The notes beneath the pieces were generated by a model, which was not told where the DNA came from, ran no database searches, and saw only the letters and a list, made by a program, of their open reading frames with translations. Position numbers and translations under genes: made by a program. From Myxococcaceae bacterium JPH2 (GTDB taxonomy: Bacteria; Myxococcota; Myxococcia; Myxococcales; Myxococcaceae), in contig JAEMGR010000001.1 of NCBI GenBank assembly GCA_016458225.1, positions 930,001 through 994,000 on the forward strand: a DNA stretch of 64,000 nt. The letters run 5' to 3'. Shown here one piece after another: positions 9,688 to 17,989 of the stretch. Numbering within the stretch: the first letter of the stretch is position 1; each line of letters begins with the position of its first letter.

Positions 9688-10349
9688 GCGTCCCCGTTTC
9701 CGATCCGGTAGCCCAACCCGTGCACCGTCTCGATGAGCCCCTCCCCCAGCTTCCTCCGGAGCTGATGCACGTAGACCGCGATGGTGTTGCTGTCCTTGCC
9801 TCCAGTGCCTTCGTAGACCTCGTCCTCGAGCTGGCCACGCGACAGGACCCGTCCCTTGCGTTCCAGCAGCGCCTTGAGCATCCGGAACTCATGCGCACTC
9901 ACTGCGACCGGCAAGCCGGCGCGCGAGACCGTGCGTCGCTCGGGGTCTACGGTGATTTGACCGTATCCCAGGAGGGGAGAGACGCGCCCCTGAGCGCGTC
10001 GCACCACGGCGCGCAGGCGCGCTTCAAGCTCCGCGAGCTGGAACGGCTTCACGATGTAGTCGTCCGCGCCCGCGTCGAGTCCGCGGATGCGATGGCTCAG
10101 TTGGTCTCGGGCCGTGACGATGAGCACGGGGGTGGAGTCGTACCGCTTGCGCAGAAAGGACAAGAGGTCGAGTCCCGAGCCATCGGGGAGACCGAGGTCG
10201 AGCAGCACGGCCGTGAAGCGATGGTCGAGGAGCAGAGGACGCGCCTGCTCGAGGTCCTCCACCCATTCGCACGAGTGCCCGTGCTCACGCAGGCCGGCAA
10301 GCGCGGCGCTCGCGAGCATGCGGTCGTCCTCCACCACGAGAATGTGCAC
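9684..10349 (-). CDS. OmpR-family response regulator, QseB-like
   Basis: About 221 residues if started at the GTG at 10349, which has GAGGAG seven bases upstream; GTGs at 10355 and 10367 are alternatives. Receiver domain with acidic pocket VVEDD and phosphorylatable Asp51 (LLDLGLPDGSG), conserved Lys in DDYIVKPF, then a C-terminal winged helix ending TVHGLGYRIG. It forms an operon with the kinase that follows. Two TTCGTCCC direct repeats 10 bp apart lie 68-85 bases upstream of this start, the spacing expected of an OmpR-type autoregulatory site. Confidence 0.93.
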   Translation of the reverse strand: MHILVVEDDRMLASAALAGLREHGHSCEWVEDLEQARPLLLDHRFTAVLLDLGLPDGSGLDLLSFLRKRYDSTPVLIVTARDQLSHRIRGLDAGADDYIVKPFQLAELEARLRAVVRRAQGRVSPLLGYGQITVDPERRTVSRAGLPVAVSAHEFRMLKALLERKGRVLSRGQLEDEVYEGTGGKDSNTIAVYVHQLRRKLGEGLIETVHGLGYRIGNGDA

Positions 10350-10416
10350 GAACACGCTCCTCGACACGTGGCGGCCACCGAAGCGGCCTGGCCGCGTCCG
10401 CCCAGAGCCGCCCGGG

Positions 10417-10434
10417 TTCGTCCCGCTTCGTCCC
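10417..10434. promoter_or_regulatory. Direct repeat, candidate response-regulator box
   Basis: TTCGTCCC occurs at 10417-10424 and again at 10427-10434, a 10-bp period. A related inverted element, CGAAGGGACG, follows at about 10452-10461. OmpR/PhoB-type dimers bind such head-to-tail repeats; the site lies directly upstream of the QseBC-like operon, so autoregulation is the natural reading. Confidence 0.5.
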
Positions 10435-10517
10435 AGTGAGAATTCGGAAACGAAGGGACGGACCGGCCCACGCGGCCTTGAACACCCCCGCGGGCGCCGG
10501 CTGTCACCTCCGTGGTC

Positions 10518-11693
10518 TCAATCCTTCCGCGAGGGAGCGTGTTCGAGCGACGTCCCCACTTCAAACAAGCTCTCCAGAATCGCGAGGGCGGGCTCGATGC
10601 CCTGTTTCACGCCGTTGTTGGTGAGCACCACCGCGGCCATCCCGTCCCTTGCGCGGATGCGCATGAACGTCGTCACGCCCCACTCGCTCCCGTCATGTCC
10701 ATACATGGATTCACCCGCGAACTCCGTGTGGATGAACCCGATGGCCTGGGTCCCATCCACCTCCGGCGCGGGGATGTATGGCCGGAGCATCTCCTCGCGA
10801 CTGGCACGTCCCAGCACGCCGCGCGCCTCGAGCAACGCAGGGGTTCCCACGGCGGCCGCGAATCGGACGATGTCGTAGGCCGAGGCGAACAGTCCTCCGT
10901 TCGGGTAGTCAGCGAACGTGTAGGGCCCGTAGGTGTCATGGCGGGTCCCGTTCCAGTGATAGGGAACAGCCACCTCGTTGGGCGAGAAGTCATCGAGCCG
11001 CAGGGAGCTGTGGTCCATTCGGAGGGGCTCGAGCACCGCGTGGCGGCAGGCCTCGCGGAAGTCCTCGCCCGCGGCGAGTTCGCCGATACGGCCAACCAGC
11101 GAATAGCCCTGGTTGGCGTAGGACCAGGTTGTTCCTGGGGCCTGGGGGAGGAAGTTGGCGTCTGCGTTGTAGTAGGTGCCACCCGGCTCGAAGTAGCCAC
11201 GCACCGCGTCGGCCAAGGGAATCGAGGAATCGCGCCCGATGGAATAGAACGTCACGCCCAGCGCCGCGCTGTCGGCGATGCCGCCGGAATGGGTGAGGAG
11301 GTGACGCAGCGTCACCGCGTCGGCGTGCGGGTGGCCCAGCTTGAAGTCGAGCGAGCCCACGATGGGTCTATCCAGGTCGAGCAGGCCGCGCTCGACCATG
11401 GACATGATGGTCACGGCGGTGACCGTCTTGGTGATGGAGGCGAGCAGCAGCGGGGTGTGCTCCGTCATGGGCCGCCCCGTCTCCAGGTCTGCCTGTCCGT
11501 ACCTCCGACAGAAAATCACGCGCTCGCCTCGCGCCACGCACACAGCCACGCCGGGCAGATGCAGGGACTCCATGGCCGAGGCGACCCGTGAATCCAGCGC
11601 GGTGAACGAAGGGGCAGGAGCAGAAGGCTCATCGCCGCACCCTGATAGGACAGACAACCACACGACACACGTCAGGAATCGCTGAAGGTTCAT
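10518..11693 (-). CDS. Beta-lactamase-family serine hydrolase lipoprotein
   Basis: 391 residues from the ATG at 11693, which places a lipobox LSGC (Cys19) after a short hydrophobic signal. The class C-like motifs are intact: SITK (Ser86, Lys89), YAN in TWSYANQGYSLVG, and HDGSEWG near the C-terminus in the HxG position. Family members are esterases, D-amino peptidases or penicillin-binding protein relatives rather than true resistance enzymes. It lies upstream of the two-component operon on the same strand, 168 bases away, with the repeat site in between. Confidence 0.88.
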   Translation of the reverse strand: MNLQRFLTCVVWLSVLSGCGDEPSAPAPSFTALDSRVASAMESLHLPGVAVCVARGERVIFCRRYGQADLETGRPMTEHTPLLLASITKTVTAVTIMSMVERGLLDLDRPIVGSLDFKLGHPHADAVTLRHLLTHSGGIADSAALGVTFYSIGRDSSIPLADAVRGYFEPGGTYYNADANFLPQAPGTTWSYANQGYSLVGRIGELAAGEDFREACRHAVLEPLRMDHSSLRLDDFSPNEVAVPYHWNGTRHDTYGPYTFADYPNGGLFASAYDIVRFAAAVGTPALLEARGVLGRASREEMLRPYIPAPEVDGTQAIGFIHTEFAGESMYGHDGSEWGVTTFMRIRARDGMAAVVLTNNGVKQGIEPALAILESLFEVGTSLEHAPSRKD

Positions 11694-12054
11694 GGATGAG
11701 GTGACATCCCAAGTCCTCGGGCCGGGGGCTTCCGGACACATGGCTGGGCGGGTCGGCGGTTCAACACCCGGGCGTCATGGAACTGCTACGCAAGCCAAGC
11801 CTGATACGTCTATTTCGTGAGGTCGCCCCACCAGGAACTGCCCTGGCGTCATCACCGAGACTTCGAAGCCACCACCAATAAATTCCTAACAAATGTCTGA
11901 GTTTGAATTCGCGACGAACTTTCAGCCCATGCGGACTGGCGGCTGAAGCCCGTACACGCGAGGAGTCTTTCAACGGGCGATTGAAGCGGGCGCGCGGGCC
12001 CGAGTCAGCGGAGCCACGCCCCAGAGCCGAGCGCACGAGGCCGCTTGCCTCGCG
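11694..12054. other. Intergenic region, no supported gene
   Basis: 361 bases between two minus-strand lipoprotein genes. Composition is more AT-rich around 11870-11910. It must carry the promoter of the 10518-11693 gene, but I cannot place one with confidence. A 25-codon minus-strand reading frame (11775-11852) has no ribosome site and is not called. Confidence 0.5.
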
Positions 12055-12801
12055 CTACTTCTTCTTCGAGGGCCGGCACTCACCCACCGAGCCCTCGGCG
12101 CAGTGACTCCCGTCCGTCCAGATGGCGCCGGACAGGTTGGCGCCATCCAATCGCGCGCCCTGCAGGTTGGCGTTCTCCAGCACGGCCTCTCTCAGGTCCG
12201 CGTCGCGCAGGTTGGCGTTCTCCAGGTCGCAGCGCTCCAGCACGGCGCGCCGCAGCTTGGCGCCTCGCAGGTCCGCGCGAGCCAGCAACGCGCCTCCCAC
12301 CGGCACGGAGTACGCCTGGGAGCGCTCGGTGCGGCGGTAGGGGCCATTGGGCCCGTGGAAGCCGCGCTCCTCCAGGTTGATGCCACGCAGGTTCGCGCCC
12401 TCGTACCGGGCGGACTCCAGCCCTCGCGCGCCTCGAAGGTCCGCGCCCTCCAGGTTCGCCCCCTGAAGAACCGCCTGCTCCAGGAACGCCCCGTCGAGGT
12501 TGCACTCGCGCAGGTCCGCGTCCTGAAGGTCCGCGAGCGTGAAGTCCACACCGGAGAGGTCCGCGCCTCGAAGCTGCGCACGCACCAGCCGAGCCTTCTC
12601 CAACCGCGCGCCGGAGAGCCGAGCCCGCTCCAGGTCCGCTCCCTCCAAGGAGACCCCGCGGAGATCGCACCCCGAACACTCGCGCGACACGAGGAGCCCG
12701 CGAGCACGCTGCTCCAGCTCGCTGGGACAGCCCGCCCCCAAGAGGCCAGACATTCCCAGCAGGCAGACCGGAAGCAGACGCATCGCACGGGAGCGGGACA
12801 T
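12055..12801 (-). CDS. Pentapeptide-repeat lipoprotein
   Basis: 248 residues. A signal sequence ends in GAGC (Cys25), so it should be a lipoprotein. Residues ~43-135 and ~165-230 consist of tandem pentapeptides of the A(D/N)Lxx type (GADLERARLSGARLEKARL and so on), predicted to fold as a right-handed quadrilateral beta helix. The two blocks are separated by a ~35-residue non-repeat insert (RGFHGPNGPYRRTERSQAYS). The tail ends in three lysines. Role unknown; some pentapeptide proteins mimic DNA, but a lipid-anchored one is more likely structural. Confidence 0.85.
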   Translation of the reverse strand: MSRSRAMRLLPVCLLGMSGLLGAGCPSELEQRARGLLVSRECSGCDLRGVSLEGADLERARLSGARLEKARLVRAQLRGADLSGVDFTLADLQDADLRECNLDGAFLEQAVLQGANLEGADLRGARGLESARYEGANLRGINLEERGFHGPNGPYRRTERSQAYSVPVGGALLARADLRGAKLRRAVLERCDLENANLRDADLREAVLENANLQGARLDGANLSGAIWTDGSHCAEGSVGECRPSKKK

Positions 12802-13148
12802 GGTCCGACACTACACCGGGCCTGCGGCAGTCACACGGCCCCACGAGGTCCTTCGCTCAAGCCGACGCGCGCGGAGTTCGCGAGCACAGGCCAATACCTG
12901 GCTTCAATCCGTGCGCTCGGGCCTCGCCTCGGCGGAGCGTGAATCGGACAGCGTGTTGTCCCGGCAGACAACACTCCCGCCCGCGTGGGACGTCCGCCCG
13001 TCGCTCACGAACAGGAGTCGCTTCTTGCAGCGTCCCCAGCCCCGCGACAGTCCCCGCCACCGGGGCCGCTTGCGAAGCTGTCCGTCAGCGACGGGGCACG
13101 CGGAGGTGACATGCCCTGGGATTTTCGGACCACCTGAAGCTTGAGAGG
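12802..13148. other. Intergenic region with a hairpin and a possible IS end
   Basis: 347 bases without a supported gene. It holds a perfect dyad (12953-12974, listed separately). Just before 13149 the stretch TGCCCTGGGATTTTCGGACC resembles the terminal repeats I associate with IS3-family elements; this is recollection, not a comparison. Confidence 0.4.
12953..12974. promoter_or_regulatory. 22-bp dyad: 8-bp inverted repeat
   Basis: GTGTTGTC, six bases CCGGCA, then GACAACAC: a perfect 8-bp inverted repeat located ~150 bases upstream of the pentapeptide gene start. It could be an operator or an RNA hairpin; there is no T tract. Confidence 0.4.
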
Positions 13149-13750
13149 ATGCCGCGCCGGGTACGACGGAGGCAGGCGGGGAAGAAGCGTCGGTTCAGCG
13201 AAGAGCAGATGGTCGCGATTCTGCGCGAGGCGGAGCGGAAGTCAGTCCCGGAGACGGTGGCGCAGAATCTGGCGCGGCTCGAACAGTTCAGGCAGCCAGG
13301 CGCGTACAATCACTCTCCGGTCGGCTGGGCCATGGCGGACAATGCTCCGCTCCAGAAGCAGGGCGTGCCGGTGTACTGCTACAACTTCCCCGGCCCGGAA
13401 TACACATACATCCGAGCCAGCGCGCCGCTGTCTCCCGGCCGCCACACCCTGCGCTACGAGTTCGAGAAGACAGGGCCCGAGCCCTTCGGGGCGGGCGGCA
13501 GGGGCTGACTGTATGTCGACGACACGAAGGTGGCGGAGGGACACATTCCGCGCACGGTGTCCGCGAGCTACTGACGAGACCTTCGACGTGGGCCGGGACA
13601 AGGGCTCGGCGGTCAGCCCGGAGTACGGCTCGAATGCGCGCTTCACGGGCCGGATGTACCGCGTGGACTTCGACCTGCATCCGGACCACGCGGACCCGGC
13701 CCGAAGCGCCGAGGCCCGATTCCAACACCAGCTGCTGCGGCAGTCACAAA
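13149..13750 (+). pseudogene. Remnant: IS3-type OrfA start joined to a decayed arylsulfatase
   Basis: Residues 1-~33 from the ATG at 13149 (KKRRFSEEQMVAILREAE) are the N-terminus of an IS3-family transposase OrfA. From ~13255 the frame switches to sulfatase sequence: QFRQPGAYNHSPVGWAMADNAP is a central sulfatase stretch, joined directly to the C-terminal part YCYNFPGPEYTYIRASAPL, so several hundred residues are missing. A TGA at 13506-13508 interrupts the frame before LYVDDTKVAEG, and a shift near 13565 is needed to read DETFDVGRDKGSAVSPEYG. Together these are signatures of the arylsulfatase C-terminus. The gene is dead; the IS fragment marks how it was disrupted. Confidence 0.8.
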
Positions 13751-13998
13751 ACGGCGCCACTCCCAGGCCACGTCCCGTGGCGTCCTCGGCTTGGGAGCGG
13801 ACCTCCCGCGACGAAACTGCAGACACTGTCCGCATCGGACCGAGACTCTCCCCTGGAAGTCTCAGCCCTCGCCGAGCATCGTGCCCGCACTCGCGCTGCC
13901 GGCACGATGTGGCGCGACTTGCTGGTGTAGCACCCTTTGTCGGCGTGCTATCTCCTGCAGGAATTCACCGAGCGGCACACTTGAGCCGAATAGCCCAC

Positions 13999-15297
13999 AT
14001 GCGCGCAACGACAGGCAGGTTCTGGGGGGTGGTAGGCGGGGGGATGATGGCTGTCATCCTGGGGGGATGCTTCACCTCGAAAGAGGTAGACGGCACGGAG
14101 AGCTTCTTTGGACCGAAGCTCGTCGAACGATTCGCGGCGGTTCCGGGCCTGGGCACGGAGACCACCTACACCCTCGAGGTGAAAGGACATGAGCCACTGC
14201 GGGTAGAGTGCCCGACGGGAGTCGATGGCAGAAGAACAGGGGGCATCGAGACGTCTCCTGACAAGAGCCGCCTGGCCTTCTGGTGCGGGAACAAGCAGTG
14301 GCGCGTGGTGTACAAGGTCAAAGGCAAGCTCATCGAAGAGTGCCCGCCCTATGCAATGGGAGACACGCTGAATTGGGACGCGGCCAAGGACTTCAAGACC
14401 GCCGCGCCGGAGCTGGTCCGTTGCAGTTCCTTCTCGACCGTGTCCCAGCTCTTCCGGCAGGTGGCCACGGAGCCCGAGTTGCCTCGGCTCTTCATCCAGT
14501 CATTGGGGATGACGAAGCGACTCGGCAAGAACAACGACTTCAGCTATTGGGATCCCACCTGGCGGTCGGAGCTCCAAGCCTCGCCGGCATCCGTTCAAGA
14601 ACAAGTACGCGAGGGCCTCAAGGTTCGGTTCGCACGCGTGGACAGCATCGTGGATGCTGCCGCGCTGACGGACCTCATGACGGTGGTTGGCGCGGACAAG
14701 GAGACGGAGCCGTTGCTCCACTCCCTCTTCTTGCGGGCGGTGGCGCAGCACCCCCGCGAGGACTCGTTGGAGTCCGCCTTGGCCTGGGTGCGTGAAAGCT
14801 GGGGGGACGCTGTCGCCACGCATTATGCGTGTGAAGCCATGGCGCTGGGCTCGATCCAGAAGACCGGGGCCCTCTTGCTGGCAAGCTCCCAGATGCCTTG
14901 CGAGGCCTTTGACCACCATGTGGCTTCGCAACTGAGCGAGCCCTCCCTGCTATGCAATCCCCACATCCAATGCGACCAGGAGCCGTGCTCCGTGACCGAG
15001 CACATCCAGGATGGTTCTGCGAACTCCCTGACTCAATCGGAGCAGGAGCAGATCGCCGTCCTCGCGGCGGTCCAGCGCAAGCAGGTTCCCGCCTGGTTCC
15101 CGCTGGCCATCCGGCGTCGGGGGTACGTGGTGGAGATGCCGCAGACTCCGGCCTGCGCGAAGGCGGAGCCGGGCACGCCGTGCGCGTGCGACGTCAAGGT
15201 CTGTGAGATGGTGGGCCCCAAGGAGGGGCGGACACCATCGGAGTGCAAGCTGGAGTTCGACGACAAACGGAAGCACATCCGAGTCGTGGCCCCGTGA
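13999..15297 (+). CDS. Lipoprotein of unknown function
   Basis: 432 residues. The frame is open much further upstream, across the sulfatase debris, but the ATG at 13999 puts a proper lipoprotein signal at the N-terminus (VVGGGMMAVILGGC, Cys24). The mature protein is mixed alpha/beta with several Cys in the C-terminal third (CNPHIQCDQEPC, ACAKAEPGTPCACDVKVCEM). I recognise no family. It stands alone, facing the DUF2380 toxin locus across a hairpin. Confidence 0.8.
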   Translation: MRATTGRFWGVVGGGMMAVILGGCFTSKEVDGTESFFGPKLVERFAAVPGLGTETTYTLEVKGHEPLRVECPTGVDGRRTGGIETSPDKSRLAFWCGNKQWRVVYKVKGKLIEECPPYAMGDTLNWDAAKDFKTAAPELVRCSSFSTVSQLFRQVATEPELPRLFIQSLGMTKRLGKNNDFSYWDPTWRSELQASPASVQEQVREGLKVRFARVDSIVDAAALTDLMTVVGADKETEPLLHSLFLRAVAQHPREDSLESALAWVRESWGDAVATHYACEAMALGSIQKTGALLLASSQMPCEAFDHHVASQLSEPSLLCNPHIQCDQEPCSVTEHIQDGSANSLTQSEQEQIAVLAAVQRKQVPAWFPLAIRRRGYVVEMPQTPACAKAEPGTPCACDVKVCEMVGPKEGRTPSECKLEFDDKRKHIRVVAP

Positions 15298-15306
15298 CTC
15301 CAACCT

Positions 15307-15329
15307 GCTCGCGTCACATCCACGCGAGC
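15307..15329. terminator. Hairpin between convergent genes
   Basis: GCTCGCGT and ACGCGAGC form a perfect 8-bp stem around a 7-base loop, 10 bases after the lipoprotein stop and 50 bases before the end of the minus-strand gene. It could act on both strands; there is no T tract. Confidence 0.5.
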
Positions 15330-15378
15330 CCGTGAGCGCGCCGGGAGCATCCTCGGAATAGAATGACGACTCCTCGCA

Positions 15379-15849
15379 TCAGGCCTCTTCGTCGGGGAGG
15401 AGCATCTGCAGAAACTCATCGTCGGGACCGAGAGGACGCCAGCCAACGCGAGGAGGCGACGCGCGAAGTACGGCTCTCGCCTGCCTGACTCGCTCCTTGT
15501 GCGAATCAGGAGTGTAGGCGGTCCACGACCCGAGCATCATCGCGACCTCGCCACGAATTGTGTCGTCCAGCATCTCCGGCCAGCCACTCGGAAAACGTTC
15601 GGACAACTCACGAACCAGCACGTCTCGAACAAAGCGAGCGACCTGTTTGCGCTGCTCCGCCTCATACAACAAGCCGCTGAGTACCTGCACCGCAGCCACA
15701 TCCTCTCGCCCCAGTTCGTCGGCGAGTGCATACAGAGGGACCGCTGGACGAGCATCAGCGAAAGCGGTGAGCGAGGCATAGCCGAGAGCACGGGCTCGTT
15801 CATACAGCCGAGCCTTGACGTTGCCGAGCCAGGCCTCTCCGCCATTCAT
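15379..15849 (-). CDS. Small cytoplasmic protein, putative immunity partner of the DUF2380 lipoprotein
   Basis: 156 residues, helical and acidic at the C-terminus, with no signal peptide. Its ATG overlaps the stop of the DUF2380 gene by four bases (15846-15849), so the pair is translationally coupled. Proteins of this type (VKARLYERARALGYASLTAFADARP...) recur, as I recall, next to DUF2380/TIGR02269-type lipoproteins in myxobacteria. Some are labelled NUDIX, but no Nudix box is present here. By analogy with the SitA/SitI outer-membrane-exchange toxins, an immunity function is inferred. Confidence 0.6.
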   Translation of the reverse strand: MNGGEAWLGNVKARLYERARALGYASLTAFADARPAVPLYALADELGREDVAAVQVLSGLLYEAEQRKQVARFVRDVLVRELSERFPSGWPEMLDDTIRGEVAMMLGSWTAYTPDSHKERVRQARAVLRASPPRVGWRPLGPDDEFLQMLLPDEEA

Positions 15850-17420
15850 CGACCAGCCCCAGGGGTGAAGCTCATTGGAATTTGATAGTCCCGCATGTGC
15901 TTCGCGACCTCCTTCAAGATCTCATTCCGCGTCAGCCTACGTCCAGCTTCAACTTCGGCCTCTCGCAGCGTCTCCATGATCATCCGGTTCCACTCGCCCG
16001 GCCACGTGCGCCCCAGCTTCCAGTTACCACCTCCGTGAAGCGCCTCATGCTGTGCCTGCTCGAGCCTCACGCAAAACTGATCGATGTCCATGGCTCCCTT
16101 GAAGCCGCGTTGCTCGAACCACTCTCGATATTCGTTGGGTAGCACGTGATGCTTCGGCGCATCGGACATGCCCGCCCCAGCCCTGCCCCTCACCTGCATG
16201 CCGCGAACTTCCGGGCTGTCCCCCAGCGCGTCGCGCACACCTTGCGGCAGCTCCCCGTTCCCCTGTGCCATCAGCACGTGACCGGCGTGGATTCGGACCG
16301 CCGCACTCACTGCCGGCAGGGAGATGACGCCCGCCTGCACGAGCCGCCGAATCATCTCCACCCACTCGGCGGAGACCACGAGCTGCGAGCCCGTCATCAC
16401 TCCGTTCGCGCCCATCACGAGGGCCACCCCAAGCGTTACAGGTGCTGCCGGAGGCGGCGGCAAGCGTGGCAAAGACAGCTTCAGCGCCGAGACCAGGGTC
16501 ACCATCTCGAGGACCTGCGCCGCTGCCATGACCTGCCCACTGCGCTCCCCGGACAAACGAACCCCCTCGCGAATGGATGCAAACTCACGCGTCAGCTTGC
16601 CCATCAACGCGGGCATCGCGGTCGCCGCGGCTTCGGCCTGCTCGGGGTCCTGTGATGCGAGCGCAGTCAGGGTGGGCTCCATCAGCCGCTGCACACGGCT
16701 CATGTCCACGAAGAGCCGCTCGGCGCTGTAGCTGGGGACCTGCTCGAGCGTGACATCCGCGAGACCCAGAAAGTCAGTCCATGTCGCCAGGAGGATGGCG
16801 CCGAACATCGCGGCCTGCAGCCGAGGGCCTGTCATCCGGAGGATGCCCAGTTCCATGTCCTCGTCCGCGACTCCTCCCGCCGTCTCCGCCAGAGCAGTGG
16901 TCCCCGCCACTGTCCCACTGAGCCAGCGCAGTTGATTGGCGCCGGAGTCGACGTAGCGAGTGAACACGCCATTGGCGCCTCCTATCCCCTGCTTCCGCGC
17001 CGCGAGCCTGGAGAGCGAATTGGCAATGCCGCGGGTCGAACCCTTCACCTCGTCGACGGCATCGAGAACGGCTCGCCGAGTCTGCGCGACACTGGCGCGC
17101 GCTCCCCCAACCGCCGAGCCAGCTCCGGCTTCGTCTTCACGCGCTTCACGACGGCGCGTCAGCCGTTCCGACGCATCAGCAGTGTGCGGCAGGGCGTCCA
17201 GGTGGAGCGTCTGGCCGCGCTCCGGCGCCACCGACGCACAGCCGGTCAACAACAGGAGCACTCCAACCGAGAGGGCAGCGACGCGCTCCAACCGCCGAGC
17301 AGAACCGCGGCGTGTGCCCCGTCCCCAGCGCGCCAGGTCCCGGAGGAACGTGGAGGGAGCGTCGCCCTTCGTGAGAAAGCCAACACTCCCGACAGCGCGC
17401 GAGTCAGACGGTTCGAGCAT
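15846..17420 (-). CDS. DUF2380 (TIGR02269-type) lipoprotein, candidate SitA-like toxin
   Basis: 524 residues from the ATG at 17420; a TTG 18 codons before the lipobox Cys would give a more ordinary signal peptide. The signal ends LLLLTGC (Cys61 in this numbering). The middle is helical, with two hydrophobic stretches (MFGAILLATWTDFLGLA; LGVALVMGANGVMTG). The last ~100 residues are the DUF2380 module: HHVLPNEYREWF, LEQAQHEALHGGGNW, WPGEWNRMI, LTRNEILKEV and IPMSF. Its paired His and later His/Asn suggest an HNH-like nuclease. SitA toxins of Myxococcus are lipoproteins of this family transferred by outer-membrane exchange; assignment here is by family resemblance. Confidence 0.72.
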   Translation of the reverse strand: MLEPSDSRAVGSVGFLTKGDAPSTFLRDLARWGRGTRRGSARRLERVAALSVGVLLLLTGCASVAPERGQTLHLDALPHTADASERLTRRREAREDEAGAGSAVGGARASVAQTRRAVLDAVDEVKGSTRGIANSLSRLAARKQGIGGANGVFTRYVDSGANQLRWLSGTVAGTTALAETAGGVADEDMELGILRMTGPRLQAAMFGAILLATWTDFLGLADVTLEQVPSYSAERLFVDMSRVQRLMEPTLTALASQDPEQAEAAATAMPALMGKLTREFASIREGVRLSGERSGQVMAAAQVLEMVTLVSALKLSLPRLPPPPAAPVTLGVALVMGANGVMTGSQLVVSAEWVEMIRRLVQAGVISLPAVSAAVRIHAGHVLMAQGNGELPQGVRDALGDSPEVRGMQVRGRAGAGMSDAPKHHVLPNEYREWFEQRGFKGAMDIDQFCVRLEQAQHEALHGGGNWKLGRTWPGEWNRMIMETLREAEVEAGRRLTRNEILKEVAKHMRDYQIPMSFTPGAGR

Positions 17421-17611
17421 GGTCGTGGTCCCCCCGAGCGCCCTTCCGCGAAGGACTCGCGCAAAGGCAGACTCAAGGTACCGCCAGCTCAATCCAGACT
17501 GAACGACGTGACAGGTTCAGACAGGAGGAACCCCGCATCACGCCCCATGCATCCGCGAGGCCCTGCTTGAGCAGCGTGGGCCTCGCTGCACGGCTCACGG
17601 CGAGCTGAGCC

Positions 17612-17965
17612 CTAGTAGAAGCAGGGGCCGGTCTCACGCAGTTCGAGGGTGGCCCACTCGCTCGCGGGACACTCTCTCGCGATGGCCATGGCCTCTTCGC
17701 GCGTCTGGACGTCGAGGTAGAAGAAGCCCCCGACAATCTCCTTCGCCTCCGTGAAGGGCCCGTCGCTGACCAGCGGCTTTCCGGCTCGCACCGTGAGCCG
17801 CACGCCCTCGGCGTCGGACTTGAGCGAGTCGGCGAACTTGCACACGCCTCGCGCCGTGATGCTCTCGACGAACTGCCCCATGCGCTCGAAGGCGCGCCGC
17901 GCTACATCCGGCGGCCGAGTGCGCCGCTCCGCGCCTGACTCCAACACCAACAGCATGTATGCCAT
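17612..17965 (-). CDS. YCII-related (DGPF-type) protein
   Basis: 117 residues. The compact ferredoxin-like fold is recognised by MAYMLLVLESG at the start, LVSDGPFTEAKEIVGGFF in the middle and the alternating hydrophobic AMAIAREC helix. Proteins of this family are cytoplasmic and often lie beside extracytoplasmic-function sigma factors, but no sigma gene is present here. It is 24 bases downstream of the LysR gene on the same strand and may be co-transcribed. Biochemical function unknown. Confidence 0.85.
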   Translation of the reverse strand: MAYMLLVLESGAERRTRPPDVARRAFERMGQFVESITARGVCKFADSLKSDAEGVRLTVRAGKPLVSDGPFTEAKEIVGGFFYLDVQTREEAMAIARECPASEWATLELRETGPCFY

Positions 17966-17989
17966 TGCAGACTCCTTGACCGCGTGACC

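Noticed and set aside
11775-11852. 25-codon minus-strand frame (MTPGQFLVGRPHEIDV...)
   Set aside because: No ribosome site, no processing enzyme nearby, and chance is enough to explain it.
13909-13925. Sigma-54-type promoter TGGCGCG...TTGC
   Set aside because: The GG-to-GC distance is eight, not ten bases, so it cannot serve as a -24/-12 element.
13141-15297. One 718-codon plus-strand frame
   Set aside because: It only looks continuous. The first 286 codons cross sulfatase debris; the real gene begins at the ATG at 13999 with a lipoprotein signal.
15379-15849. NUDIX hydrolase identity
   Set aside because: No GX5EX7REUXEEXGU-type box is present anywhere in the protein.
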